NCBI GenBank assembly: GCA_903882875.1
Contig: CAIRYQ010000030.1
Span: forward strand, 20,058 to 84,057
Direction of reading: 5' to 3'
DNA from: an uncultured Spartobacteria bacterium
GTDB taxonomy: Bacteria; Verrucomicrobiota; Verrucomicrobiia; Chthoniobacterales; Chthoniobacteraceae
Length of the DNA stretch: 64,000 nucleotides
Numbering within the stretch: position 1 is the stretch's first letter; every line of letters starts with the position of its first letter. Shown here piece by piece: positions 47,301 through 55,649 of this stretch. The position numbers and the translations under genes were made by a program. Under the pieces are notes generated by a model that was not told the origin of the DNA, did no database searches, and saw nothing but the letters and a program-made list of their open reading frames with translations.

Positions 47301-49742
47301 CCTTGGGACGGAACCACCGCAGCGACGGTCACCGGCACTCTGGTAACCGTAGTCCCGGCGGACGCGGGCAACGTCACCTTGGTCGGCACCGGCACCTTTG
47401 TCCAGAGCAGTGACGGAACCGGAATCGCGGTGACTGCCACCTGCACCCTTGCCGGATCAGGCGCCGGCAACTATACACTTACCCAGCCCACCGGTCTCAC
47501 CGGAACCATCACGGGCAGTGCGAACCTTGGCGCACTTGCATCGAGTGCAGGCGGTTTCACATCAGCCTTTGCCGCTGGCACCACCAGTTACACCCAATAT
47601 GTCGGGAGCAGCGTGAGCAGCATCACCCTGACCCCAACGGCAGACACTGGCGCAACAGTGACAGTCAATGGAGCGTCCGCGAGTACGCCAGTCAGCCTGA
47701 GCGCCGGCAGCAACACCATCACAGTATCTGTGACGAATGGCAGCCTGACGCAGACTTACACCGTCAATGTCATCGTCGGAAGCGCCTTTGCGCCGGGTGA
47801 CCTGGTGGTCACTGTCTATGGCAATCTCGGCGTCGCGCCCGTTCATAGCGACGGACAGGCTTCGATCATCTCCCTCGCCGAGTTTTCGCCAACCATCGCG
47901 GCCAACAGCACCCCGGTGATGGTTCTTCCGCTTCCGTCCACGGCCAGTAGCAACAATGCCGGCATCACCGGTGAATACGGCACTTCCTCGGAGTCGAGAA
48001 TCCAGCTTACGAGTGATGGCCAGAACCTGACTGTCGGCGGCTACAGTGCCGCACAGGCATTCACTTACGCGCCGAACAGCGTGCCAAACGGTGCGCTGGC
48101 CCAATCGCCCTGCGCGACGGTGCCCCGTGTAATGGCATTCATTGGTGCCAGTGGCAGCGTTGACACGAGTTCCGTGTTCAATGACATCTACAACACAAAC
48201 AATCCCCGCTGTGTCTACTCGCCGGATGACACGCACCTTTATCTTTCCGGCCAGGGTTCGGGTGCCAGTGATGAAGGCGGCATCTACTATACCCAGATCG
48301 GAACCAACACCACGACCGGAGGCGCCGCCCCAACTGGAATCTTCAACGGTATTTCGACCCGCGAGGTGCAAGCCTATCAGGGAAACCTCTACTACACTTG
48401 CGACCAAAACAGCAGCAGCAAGGGCACCCAAACCGGCATTTTTAAGTTCACGGGATTGCCCACCACTGCGGCGTCACCTCTTACTAATACCGGAACGCGA
48501 CTCACGCCTGCCAATAATGGAAGCGGCGTCAATTACAGCCCGGATGGCATTTTCTTTGCCAATGCGACCACCATGTATGTCGCCGATACCGGTGTTCCGA
48601 AGATTGGCACGGGATCCGGAGCCGGCGGCATCCAGAAATGGGTTTACAACGGCTCGGCTTGGGTCTTGCAGTATAATATGACCAATCCCAACTTTGTTTC
48701 TCCTTCCCTCGCGCCCACGGCGACCCATGATGAAACAGGTTTTGAGGCCATCGCAGGAAAAGTGGTGGGCGGCGTGGCCTATCTCTATGCAGTTTCCTAT
48801 ACTGCGGGCGATGGTGATGCCAACGGTTTCTATGCGATCACGGACACTGTGTCCGCGACATCCTACTCGGGGCAGACCTTCACCCAAATTGCCGCCGCCC
48901 CCGGCATCCAAACATCGGGAACAAGCCCCGACTTTATTTTCAAGGGCGTCTCCTTCGCTCCGGCGGCGCCGGATCTGACTGTGAACGCGACGCACACCGG
49001 CACCTTTTCGCAGGGAGATGCCATCGGCGACACCTGCACGATCAATGTGTCTAACTCCGGCAACGCATCCACCAGCGGCACTGTGACGGTGACGGATGTT
49101 CTACCCGCCGGGATCACTCCCTCGGCCGCAAACGTCGGCACCATCAACGGCTGGACGGTATCCGTGTCAGGTCAGACAGTCACTGCCACCCGCAGCGACG
49201 CATTGGCGAACGGCAGCAGCTATCCTTCCCTCCCACTCGCCGTCACCGTGGCTGGCAGTGCAGCGACGAGCGGCCTCACCAGCAGCGTCGCCGTCGGCGG
49301 CGGCGGCGAATCCTTCACGGCGAATGACAGCGCCAGCGACACCATCACGGTCGTCGTGCCTCCCGTGAACTCCAACGCGGCGAGCGGCATCACCTCATCC
49401 GGGGCGAACTTGAACGCAAACGTGAACCCCAATGGCGAGGATACGATGGTCTATTTCCAATACGGCACCAGCACCGCCTACACATCACAGACGACGCCGA
49501 TTGACATTGGAAGCGGCAGCACGGCTGTTCCGGTTAGCATAGCTTTGAGCGGACTCGCGCCAAACACGACATACCATTACCGCCTGGTGACGGACGGAGC
49601 AACCACGGTCTATGCGGATCAGACGTTCACAACTCCCGTTGCGGTTCCCACCATGCCGTCCTGGGCGCTGCTGACGCTTGCCAGCGCAATGCTCTGCGTG
49701 GCGGCGGATTCGCTCACGCGCAAGGGCAGGAAAGCGGCGTAA
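44352..49742 (+). CDS. Giant surface protein with PTMPSW (IPTL-CTERM-like) sorting signal, target of the adjoining exosortase
   Basis: About 1796 residues from ATG 44352; 44235, 44319 and 44382 are other in-frame starts, and the signal peptide core is ILRRWVGALSATCIATAMFGFGAAEVQG. Order of regions: a Gly-rich beta-helix-like region; a beta-sandwich repeat (FEVSTTSGFGYSG) recurring later as FEISTSSGSGYVDS; a propeller-like block; a CARDB/DUF11-like domain (LTVANSGSASASG); a YDG-like and a cadherin-like domain; a second propeller-like block; a second DUF11-like and an Fn3-like domain. The C-terminus is PTMPSW, a hydrophobic helix and RKGRKAA, the tripartite exosortase H signal. The stop overlaps the exosortase start by one base. 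The gene is visibly less GC-rich than its neighbours. Confidence 0.85.
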   Translation: MPNITHALPASKMPDSPHKKAPLGILRRWVGALSATCIATAMFGFGAAEVQGQTTVPFTTAGNSTWTCPVGVTSIQVETWGGGGGGGGVGNLSYGDAGGGAGGSYVRATQSVTPGTTYYVTVGAGGAGGAGGLSTSGAGGTGNSSYFGTSSSYLSSGALVLAVGGPGGFPVTTGGSSSTYSTSNGGTATNSGNVTGTSVTYNYAGTSGANSANKASGAGGNGAGSSGSAGGGAGGAGLTSKANGNPGTAPGGGGSGGQQGNGAVSNNGIGGAGGAGEILLTYTAATPSISSTGTPTAMLTNHGTASVPTSFSASGTNLTANLTVTAPTGFEVSTTSGFGYSGSLSLTPSGGTVSSTTIYVRLTAADAAGTYSGNVSLASTGATTVNVAVPLSTVAAPFTAGNLVVQQADNGAVKNTSFTMVEVNPAGTGTTVQSIPLTPTPITVNSTPGLYMRMNGSGGSTGYVTNSNDGTLLTFASQLTTSTTTGDDDATVLLRGVGTMGSSAAFSVPTTYTGISSNQCRGATSVDNSTWIIADKGGIYTNSGTSPTGSTINILATKSYGGTVYSFSATAPGVDSVTASGTTPPIGTLSALTGLSIASYTDFCLISSGVNGPTYDICYVSLGTNSTTGSIKKFSLVGGTWQDNSTTPFATGVGGRSILAAGNGSGATIYITSAEGATAANSVYKLTDTAGYNQTITIATVTSSNIIYTAPSGAIAKGLAFAPRSAALPDLTIAASAPASAGTSFNYTLTVANSGSASASGITAQFTLPAGLTFVSAADTGSAGFTAPTTAPSGVVTFTGGTLSANSSETLIVSVSATVGTYTAAAGAAIVDPSNTVTESNENNNSSNIAAVTNVLSGAISVSGSPSALSGTYGTPSTPTSFTVSGSNLAANITVTPPAGFEISTSSGSGYVDSTGSLTLTQSGGSVNATTIYARLAAATVPGNYSGNVVATSTGTSPQNVAIPSSTISPLALTLSGAAVTSKPWDGTTAATVTGTLVTVVPADAGNVTLVGTGTFVQSSDGTGIAVTATCTLAGSGAGNYTLTQPTGLTGTITGSANLGALASSAGGFTSAFAAGTTSYTQYVGSSVSSITLTPTADTGATVTVNGASASTPVSLSAGSNTITVSVTNGSLTQTYTVNVIVGSAFAPGDLVVTVYGNLGVAPVHSDGQASIISLAEFSPTIAANSTPVMVLPLPSTASSNNAGITGEYGTSSESRIQLTSDGQNLTVGGYSAAQAFTYAPNSVPNGALAQSPCATVPRVMAFIGASGSVDTSSVFNDIYNTNNPRCVYSPDDTHLYLSGQGSGASDEGGIYYTQIGTNTTTGGAAPTGIFNGISTREVQAYQGNLYYTCDQNSSSKGTQTGIFKFTGLPTTAASPLTNTGTRLTPANNGSGVNYSPDGIFFANATTMYVADTGVPKIGTGSGAGGIQKWVYNGSAWVLQYNMTNPNFVSPSLAPTATHDETGFEAIAGKVVGGVAYLYAVSYTAGDGDANGFYAITDTVSATSYSGQTFTQIAAAPGIQTSGTSPDFIFKGVSFAPAAPDLTVNATHTGTFSQGDAIGDTCTINVSNSGNASTSGTVTVTDVLPAGITPSAANVGTINGWTVSVSGQTVTATRSDALANGSSYPSLPLAVTVAGSAATSGLTSSVAVGGGGESFTANDSASDTITVVVPPVNSNAASGITSSGANLNANVNPNGEDTMVYFQYGTSTAYTSQTTPIDIGSGSTAVPVSIALSGLAPNTTYHYRLVTDGATTVYADQTFTTPVAVPTMPSWALLTLASAMLCVAADSLTRKGRKAA

Positions 49743-50296
49743 TGGCGGCGGCTCAGGCCATCCCGCCCGCGTCTCCGGATATGGCCGGGGACGCGGGCAC
49801 GCTTGACGGGAATACGGTGAGGCGATTCATCCTTCGATTCGCGATCTTCTCGCTGATGCTGGCGCTCGTTCCGCTCATTCCGGGATGGGACGGCGTGGTG
49901 AGTCGCTATCTGTCCGCTGTGGCGGTGCTGGTCAACGGCCTGCTGCATCTCCTCGGACAGCAAACGCAACTGGATGGCACGAACGTTTTCAGCAGCGCGT
50001 TCCACATGGCAATCGAACCCCATTGTTCCGCTCTGGACATCGTCCTTTTTTACAGCGCGACCGTGCTCGCCTTCCCCGCTGCAGCCATGCGAAAAACCGT
50101 CGGCCTGCTCGCAGGCTTCACCGCCATCGCCACATTGAACATCATCCGAATCACAACCGTCTATCTCACCGGCATCCGCTGGCCTGCGAATGTTCCGGGC
50201 GTGCATGAAAAATTATGGCCCGTCCTCCTGATCATGGCCACCGTGGCCCTGTGCGCGGCATGGGTCTGCTACGCGAGAAAAGGCCGTGCAGCGTAA
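49742..50296 (+). CDS. xrtH: Exosortase H (IPTL-CTERM-specific sorting transpeptidase)
   Basis: 184 residues, an inner-membrane cysteine transpeptidase with about five hydrophobic helices. The family's catalytic trio is present: Cys95 in IEPHCSALDIVLFYSATVLAFP, Arg136 in LNIIRITTVYLTG and His155 in VPGVHEKLWPVLLI. Short length and lack of extra domains fit exosortase H, not the longer XrtA-D. It would cleave the PTMPSW signal of the protein encoded just upstream and pass the protein to a surface acceptor. The ATG at 49742 shares one base with the preceding stop (TAATG), so the two are coupled; the next gene overlaps by 11 bases. Confidence 0.88.
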   Translation: MAAAQAIPPASPDMAGDAGTLDGNTVRRFILRFAIFSLMLALVPLIPGWDGVVSRYLSAVAVLVNGLLHLLGQQTQLDGTNVFSSAFHMAIEPHCSALDIVLFYSATVLAFPAAAMRKTVGLLAGFTAIATLNIIRITTVYLTGIRWPANVPGVHEKLWPVLLIMATVALCAAWVCYARKGRAA

Positions 50297-50849
50297 GACG
50301 GTCGTTCGCTTTGTCCTGATCGCGCTCAGCATTCATGCAGTGCTGACACTCGGATGGGCGGGCTTCGGGAAGCTTTACGCAAGCGGTTTTCGGGCTGCAT
50401 TGCGAGGCACGCTGGTCCGCGAAATGGGTGTTCGCGAAGTGGATGTCCCGGACGAACAGTCCTCGTCAACCGTCACCCGCATCATCATCGCAAACCGCAC
50501 CCTTCTCGCGGCCGACGGCACCGGGCCAATCCGAAATTTGGATTTGCCAAACGCCACATTCTGCCAGGCAACCGCGCTCCTGATTGCCCTGTCACTGGCA
50601 ACGCCGCGCCGGTGGCTGACACGACTGCTGGCCGCAGTGATGGGTTTTCTTGTCGTGCAGGCATTCGTCGCGGCAACCGTGTCGTTTGCACTGTGGAATG
50701 AGGGGCGTTTCGTCAGCCTAAGCGCAATCTCTCCTGCATGGGAGACGACGACGGATCGGCTGGAGTCCATCCTTGCCGAACAGGTGACGCTCTTCGTGCC
50801 AGTGCTCGCGTGGCTCGCGGGACTGTGGCCGCTTTTTAAGCGGCGGTGA
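50286..50849 (+). CDS. Exosortase H-associated membrane protein
   Basis: 187 residues. A first helix (FVLIALSIHAVLTLGWAGFGKLY), a polar outer region (REVDVPDEQSSSTVTRIIIANRTLLAADG), then two or three further helices (ATALLIALSLATPRRWLTRLLAAVMGFLVVQAFVAATVSFALW and EQVTLFVPVLAWLAGLWPLF). The size, topology and place next to xrtH match the small membrane partner of exosortase H. It may assist the transpeptidase or supply the acceptor. It overlaps the xrtH end by 11 bases. Confidence 0.8.
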   Translation: MQRKTVVRFVLIALSIHAVLTLGWAGFGKLYASGFRAALRGTLVREMGVREVDVPDEQSSSTVTRIIIANRTLLAADGTGPIRNLDLPNATFCQATALLIALSLATPRRWLTRLLAAVMGFLVVQAFVAATVSFALWNEGRFVSLSAISPAWETTTDRLESILAEQVTLFVPVLAWLAGLWPLFKRR

Positions 50850-51056
50850 GTGCTCCCTGTTTGCAATCGGACAAGATCCCCCGACGCCGCCAGCATCCGA
50901 AACTCCGGTTCATGGCTGAGATAAGGCATTACGACTGCGCCTGCACGGAAGCCACGGGAGTTTTCCACGATGGCGAAGCGTGATGCAAACGCACTTAATA
51001 CGCACACACACTATTCCGTTGCCAGCGCGCATTCCCTCGCCGAGAGTCCGCGCGCC

Positions 51057-52400
51057 ATGCCTCCGACGACTGCCGAACTTTTTGATCGCCTGCTCACCGA
51101 TGGTGACGACACGACCGCCGGGAATTATTTCGTCGCGAACTACCCGCCGTTTTCTTTTTGGGACAAGGACAAGGTCGCGGAAGTCCGCGCCGTGATCGCT
51201 TCGCCCGCGCCGCAGGGCACGCCGCTCGGCGTTTATTTTCACATCCCGTTTTGCCGGAAGCGCTGCCACTTTTGCTACTTCCGCGTCTATACCGACAAGA
51301 ACGCCGACGACATCAAGGGCTACCTCGATCACGGAATGCGCGAACTCGAAATGTACGCGCACACGCCGCGCATCGCGGGGCGCAAGCCGAAGTTCGTCTA
51401 TTTCGGCGGTGGCACGCCGAGCTATCTTTCCGTCGCACAGCTCACGTCACTCACGGATCGCATGAAGGCGCTGCTGTCATGGGATGAAGTCGAGGAAGTC
51501 GCGTTCGAAGCCGAGCCCGGCACGCTCACCGAGGCGAAGCTGACCGCGCTACGGCAAATCGGTGTCACGCGCCTCTCACTCGGCGTGGAAAATTTCGACA
51601 AGCACATTTTGGAGATCAATGGCCGCGCACATCGTGAGGACGAAATCTACCGCGCGTACAACTTCGCGCGCAGCGTCGGCTTCCCGCAAATTAACATAGA
51701 CCTCATCGCGGGCATGGTGGAGGAGACGGACGAAAACTGGCAGCGCAACATCGCGAAGCTCATCGAGCTTCAGCCGGACAGCGTGACGATTTACCAGATG
51801 GAGGTGCCGTTCAACACGGGCATCTTCAAACAGATGCAGGCCGAGGGAAAACTCGTCGCGCCCGTCGCGTGCTGGCACACGAAGCGCCGCTGGGTGAACG
51901 AGGCCTTCACCGCGCTGGAGCAGAACGGCTACACCGTCACGAGCGCCACGACTGCAGTGCGCGATCCGCAAAAAACGAAGTTCGTCTATCGCGACGAACT
52001 GTGGAAAGGCGCGGACTTGCTCGGCCTCGGCGTCGCGAGCTTCAGCCATCTCGGCGGCGTGCATTTTCAAAACCTGCCGGACTTCGAGAGCTACAGCGCC
52101 GCGGTGGAAAAAGGTGAATTGCCCATCGGCCGCGCGATGCGGACGACGACGGAGGAGCAGCTCATCCGCGAACTGATTTTGCAGCTCAAGCTTGGGCGCG
52201 TCTCTCGCAGCTACTTCACGGAAAAATTCAGCGTGGATGTGTCGCAGCGTTTCGACGCGCAGTTTGCCGAACTCAAGCGCCGCGGCCTGCTCACCGAGAG
52301 CGGCGACTGGCTCGTGCTCGACCGCTCCGCGCTGCTGAAGATTGATGTGATCCTCCACGCCTTCTTCCTCCCGCAACACCAGAACGCCCGCTACACGTGA
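51057..52400 (+). CDS. HemW-like radical SAM protein
   Basis: 447 residues from ATG 51057 (MPPTTAELFDRLL). The SAM-cluster cysteines are CRKRCHFC (66, 70, 73) in GVYFHIPFCRKRCHFCYFRVY; the SAM-binding glycines are in KFVYFGGGTPSYLS, and LSLGVENFDKHILEINGR is the next family motif, followed by INIDLIAGMVEETDENWQ. These are marks of the coproporphyrinogen-oxidase-like (HemN/HemW) group. The usual C-terminal HemW region is partly present. Its role could be haem or cofactor chemistry. The next gene, overlapping by 4 bases, encodes a chorismate-lyase-like protein, which is an unusual partner. Confidence 0.85.
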   Translation: MPPTTAELFDRLLTDGDDTTAGNYFVANYPPFSFWDKDKVAEVRAVIASPAPQGTPLGVYFHIPFCRKRCHFCYFRVYTDKNADDIKGYLDHGMRELEMYAHTPRIAGRKPKFVYFGGGTPSYLSVAQLTSLTDRMKALLSWDEVEEVAFEAEPGTLTEAKLTALRQIGVTRLSLGVENFDKHILEINGRAHREDEIYRAYNFARSVGFPQINIDLIAGMVEETDENWQRNIAKLIELQPDSVTIYQMEVPFNTGIFKQMQAEGKLVAPVACWHTKRRWVNEAFTALEQNGYTVTSATTAVRDPQKTKFVYRDELWKGADLLGLGVASFSHLGGVHFQNLPDFESYSAAVEKGELPIGRAMRTTTEEQLIRELILQLKLGRVSRSYFTEKFSVDVSQRFDAQFAELKRRGLLTESGDWLVLDRSALLKIDVILHAFFLPQHQNARYT

Positions 52401-52942
52401 GCAACACTCCGACGCTGGACCTGCTTCATCCGCTGCCGCTGCTCTACGAAGCCGCATCGCATCCCCTGCCCGATTTTGAGCTCGTGGACGCGAAGGCGCT
52501 GCCTCCCGCCGCGCATCGGCTGCTGGTTCACACCGGCGACATGACGAGCAAGCTCGAGGAATTTTTTCACGATGACATGGCGCTGCGCGTCCTGCGGTGC
52601 GATCACACTGCGGAGCATTACCGCCGCGAGGTCTTGCTCTGCTGCGCGAAGTCCGGGCAGGCGGTCGAGTATGGTGCGATCGAAATCGAACTCGGCTCAT
52701 TCGATGAAACCATCCGCGCGGAAATCATCAGCGGCCACGCGCCGCTCGGCGGATTGCTGAACCGCCATGCCGTCCGCTACCGCAGCCGCCCGCGCGGATT
52801 CCTGCGCGTCGCGCCGGACATGCGCCTCGCGGAGATGTTCCAGCTTCCCGCGCCCGTCTCACTCTACGGCCGCACGAACCAGCTCCTCGACACGCAGGAC
52901 CGCGTGCTTGCGAGTATCGTCGAAGTGCTGAGGCCGGTGTGA
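52397..52942 (+). CDS. Chorismate-lyase-like (UbiC/DUF98 superfamily) protein
   Basis: 181 residues, starting with a GTG that overlaps the radical SAM stop (GTGA). Its pattern fits the chorismate lyase fold: HRLLVHTGDMTSKLEEFF, RREVLLCCAKSGQAVEYGAIEI, the internal turn ISGHAPLGGLLNRH, and ending LYGRTNQLLDTQDRVLASIVEVL. UbiC makes 4-hydroxybenzoate and pyruvate from chorismate. Substrate is not proven here; the pairing with a HemW-like protein argues for a dedicated cofactor or pigment pathway. Confidence 0.72.
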   Translation: MSNTPTLDLLHPLPLLYEAASHPLPDFELVDAKALPPAAHRLLVHTGDMTSKLEEFFHDDMALRVLRCDHTAEHYRREVLLCCAKSGQAVEYGAIEIELGSFDETIRAEIISGHAPLGGLLNRHAVRYRSRPRGFLRVAPDMRLAEMFQLPAPVSLYGRTNQLLDTQDRVLASIVEVLRPV

Positions 52943-52999
52943 CCGTGGGATCCGTGGGACAGGCGTCCCGCTCGCAAGTTTCCGCTCCAGCGACTGCCC

Positions 53000-54733
53000 C
53001 TATTCCGCGCGACGCAGCTTCATCGTGACTTCGAGTCCGGGCTGCGCGTTTTTCACGGCGACGGTGCCGCCACATGCCTCGACGCTGCTCTTCACGATCG
53101 CGAGGCCGAGGCCCGCGCCGCCGCCTTCGCGAGTGCGCGCGGACTCCGGGCGATAGAATGGATCGAACAGGCGATGCAGCGTCTCGGGCGCAACGCCGGG
53201 GCCGCTGTCGGTGATCGCAACGATCACTTGCGCTCCGCGGGAAACGGCGCTGATCATCATCGGTCCGGCGTCGCCTGCGTAGCGCACCGCGTTGCGCAGG
53301 ATGTTTCCGACGGCGCGAGCGAGCAGATCCGGATCGGCAAGGACTTTCAGATCGGCATCCACTTTCACGACGATGTCCGATTTTCCCTGCGCCTCACGGG
53401 CGACGGCTTTCCCGCACAACTCGGCGAGCGGCACGGCCCGCAATTGGAGATCCTTCGCGCGCAGGCCGGCCTTGGAAAATGAGAGCAGCTCATTCACGAG
53501 CGACGACATCTGGCGGACTTCCTCGCGCACATCGGTCACGTAGCCGAGCTGCTTTTCATTTGCCTGCTGCTCGAGCACGCCGAGCGCCATTTCCATGCGC
53601 GCGAGCGGCGAACACAGTTCGTGCGCGATGTCGCCGAGGAAACGCTTCTGCCCGGTGACGTATTCGCCGAGGCGTCCGGCCATGTGGTTGAGCGAATCCC
53701 CGAGCTGCCCGAGTTCGTCGCGGCGGCCCGTGCCCACGCGCACGCCGAATTGCCCCTGCGCCATGTGCCCGGCTACGCCGGTCATCTGCCGCACGCTGCG
53801 CGTGATGCCTCGCACGAGCGGCAGCCACAGCAGGACCGAACACGCGAGCACGCCGGCACCGGTCCACAGCCACGGCGTGACATCGAACAGCAGTCCGCCG
53901 GCTCCGAGCGTTGGCAGTGCGAGCAGCAGCGTCGCGGGAGCGCCGACTCTGCCGTCGTCATCGAGCAGCGGCGTGCGGATGCCGATCCAATAAATCGGCG
54001 GCTGTCCCGCGCGAGTGATGAATTTCTGATAGCCGTTCGGCCCGCCGCCGGGCAGCATGGGCATCGCGCCTGGCAATGACGGACGGCCCTCGCGAAACGG
54101 AGGCCCGTCATCAGTCCCGCGGGGCGGCGGTGCGGGGGCGCGCGGCGGCCGGCCGTCGGAAAAATCACGCCGCGGCGGGAAGTCGCCGCTCTCCTCCGAC
54201 TGCGGCTGCAATCTCCGAGGCGGGTCGCCCGGCGGAAAATCGCGCGGATTTTCCCCGCGCGGAGGCCCGCCACGCGGAGGCTCCGGCGGGAATGCCTCGC
54301 GTTCCTCCTCGCGCGGCGGACGCGGAGGCTGCGGGCGCTGGCGTGGATCCATGCTGCCCTCAGCCATCTTCTTCAGCACGGGCGGCGGCGGATCGGCGAT
54401 CGTTCCGGCGATTCGCACGCCGTCATTTTGCATCGCGGCGATCTGGATGTGATTCGCCTCCGCATGGCGTTTCAGGATCGCGGGCCACTCGGCCCGCTTG
54501 CTCGCTTGCAGCTCGGAGACGATGAGCGTCGTCATGCCCTGCACGCGCTCGCCGGAGCTGCCGGTCAGCAGCGAGTCGAGGCCGAAACGAAATTGCCCGC
54601 GCGCGACGTACACGGCGACGCCCGTGAGCAGCATCAGGTTCAGGAAAAAACACGCCGCGATTTTCGCCGGCAGCGGAAACGAAACGCGTGCGACTTTCAC
54701 GGGCGCAGGGGATGGCGCGGTGTCAGTGGACAT
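53000..54733 (-). CDS. Cpx-like sensor histidine kinase with a Pro/Arg-rich periplasmic region
   Basis: 577 residues. Two membrane segments (residues ~24-45 and ~292-312) frame a large periplasmic part whose middle (about 130-235) is a Pro/Arg/Asp/Gly-rich disordered stretch. Then a HAMP region (GVAGHMAQGQFGVRVGTGRRDELGQLGDSLNHMAGRLGEY), the phospho-His box FLGDIAHELCSPLARMEMAL, N-box NILRNAVRYAG, and ATP-binding DSGPGVAPE and GAGLGLAIV. It is the sensor partner of the response regulator encoded directly upstream, which overlaps it by 11 bases. The layout resembles CpxA, an envelope stress sensor. Confidence 0.9.
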   Translation of the reverse strand: MSTDTAPSPAPVKVARVSFPLPAKIAACFFLNLMLLTGVAVYVARGQFRFGLDSLLTGSSGERVQGMTTLIVSELQASKRAEWPAILKRHAEANHIQIAAMQNDGVRIAGTIADPPPPVLKKMAEGSMDPRQRPQPPRPPREEEREAFPPEPPRGGPPRGENPRDFPPGDPPRRLQPQSEESGDFPPRRDFSDGRPPRAPAPPPRGTDDGPPFREGRPSLPGAMPMLPGGGPNGYQKFITRAGQPPIYWIGIRTPLLDDDGRVGAPATLLLALPTLGAGGLLFDVTPWLWTGAGVLACSVLLWLPLVRGITRSVRQMTGVAGHMAQGQFGVRVGTGRRDELGQLGDSLNHMAGRLGEYVTGQKRFLGDIAHELCSPLARMEMALGVLEQQANEKQLGYVTDVREEVRQMSSLVNELLSFSKAGLRAKDLQLRAVPLAELCGKAVAREAQGKSDIVVKVDADLKVLADPDLLARAVGNILRNAVRYAGDAGPMMISAVSRGAQVIVAITDSGPGVAPETLHRLFDPFYRPESARTREGGGAGLGLAIVKSSVEACGGTVAVKNAQPGLEVTMKLRRAE

Positions 54734-55451
54734 CGTCGTCGGGGTTCACCATCATGTAGCCCGCGGCGCGCACGGTGCGGATGATGCGCGGGTTCTTCGC
54801 GTCGTCGCCGAGCTTTTTCCGCAGCGCGGAAATGTGGACATCAATCGAGCGGTCGAACACGTCGTAGCTGCGGTCGCGAATGTTCTCGATGAGCGCCTCG
54901 CGCGAACGCACGCGGCCACGGGCACGGGCGAGCGCGAGGAGCAGATCGTATTCGACCGGCGTGAGCACGAGCGGCTCGTCGCCGACGACGACGGTGTGTG
55001 CGCCGGTGTTGATGCGAATATCGCCGACGATGACCTCCGTCTCCTGCTCGTCCGATTTTTTTCCGTTCCGAGTGCGACGCGTGACCGCACGCAGGCGCGC
55101 GAGGAGTTCGCGCGTGGAAAAAGTCTTCGGCAGATAATCGTCCGCGCCGATCTCGAGGCCGACGATCCGATCCGCCTCGTCGCCGCGCGCCGTGAGCATG
55201 AGCACGGGCACGTCGCTCGTGCGGCGGATCGCCTTCAGCACCTCGAAGCCGTCCATGCCCGGAAGCATCAGATCGAGGATCACCGCGTGCCATTGCTCGG
55301 CGGTCGCCTTTTCCACGCCCTCCGGCCCGGAATGCACGGTCGTGACCGCGTAGCCGAGCGGCGTGAGGTAGTCGCCGATGAGTCGGCAGAGCTTGCGGTC
55401 GTCGTCAATCACGAGGAGGCGCGGGCGCTCGGAGGCGGGAGCGGAATTCAT
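54723..55451 (-). CDS. OmpR/CpxR-type response regulator
   Basis: 242 residues from ATG 55451 (MNSAPASERPRLLVIDDD); an alternative at 55469 adds six residues. Receiver: LLVIDDDRKLCRLIGDYL, acceptor Asp in AVILDLMLPGMDGF, Lys in YLPKTF. Winged helix: VLTPVEYDLLLALARARGRVRSREALIENI and DRSIDVHISALRKKLGDD, with the IIRTVRAAGYM end. This is the response-regulator partner of the following kinase. CpxR-type direct repeats lie in the divergent gap upstream, consistent with autoregulation and control of the EF-hand gene. Confidence 0.93.
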   Translation of the reverse strand: MNSAPASERPRLLVIDDDRKLCRLIGDYLTPLGYAVTTVHSGPEGVEKATAEQWHAVILDLMLPGMDGFEVLKAIRRTSDVPVLMLTARGDEADRIVGLEIGADDYLPKTFSTRELLARLRAVTRRTRNGKKSDEQETEVIVGDIRINTGAHTVVVGDEPLVLTPVEYDLLLALARARGRVRSREALIENIRDRSYDVFDRSIDVHISALRKKLGDDAKNPRIIRTVRAAGYMMVNPDDDVH

Positions 55452-55498
55452 GGCGGATGAGCGGAACATGGGCAGGAAGATCGCCGGGGTGGATACTT

Positions 55499-55549
55499 TT
55501 TACACACGCTTTACACTTTTCACGATGCGGCGAGACATTGTCTTTACAG
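55499..55549 (-). promoter_or_regulatory. CpxR-type box (GTAAA-N6-GTAAA) in the divergent gap, with a third phased half-site
   Basis: TTTACAC occurs at 55499-55505 and 55510-55516, and TTTACAG at 55543-55549. On the minus strand the first two read GTAAA-GCGTGT-GTAAA, a full match to the CpxR box GTAAA-N(4-8)-GTAAA. The start-to-start spacings are 11 and 33 bases, in phase with 11-base OmpR-family sites. The site is between the response-regulator gene and the EF-hand gene, so it may control both. Confidence 0.65.
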
Positions 55550-55649
55550 TGGTGTTGCAACTTGAGTCCGAGCGTTCCCCTTCGTCACGCGTCACTTTCA
55601 ATCCCGCCCACGGGCACCCGAAAACCAGAAACCAGAACCACACCACAGC

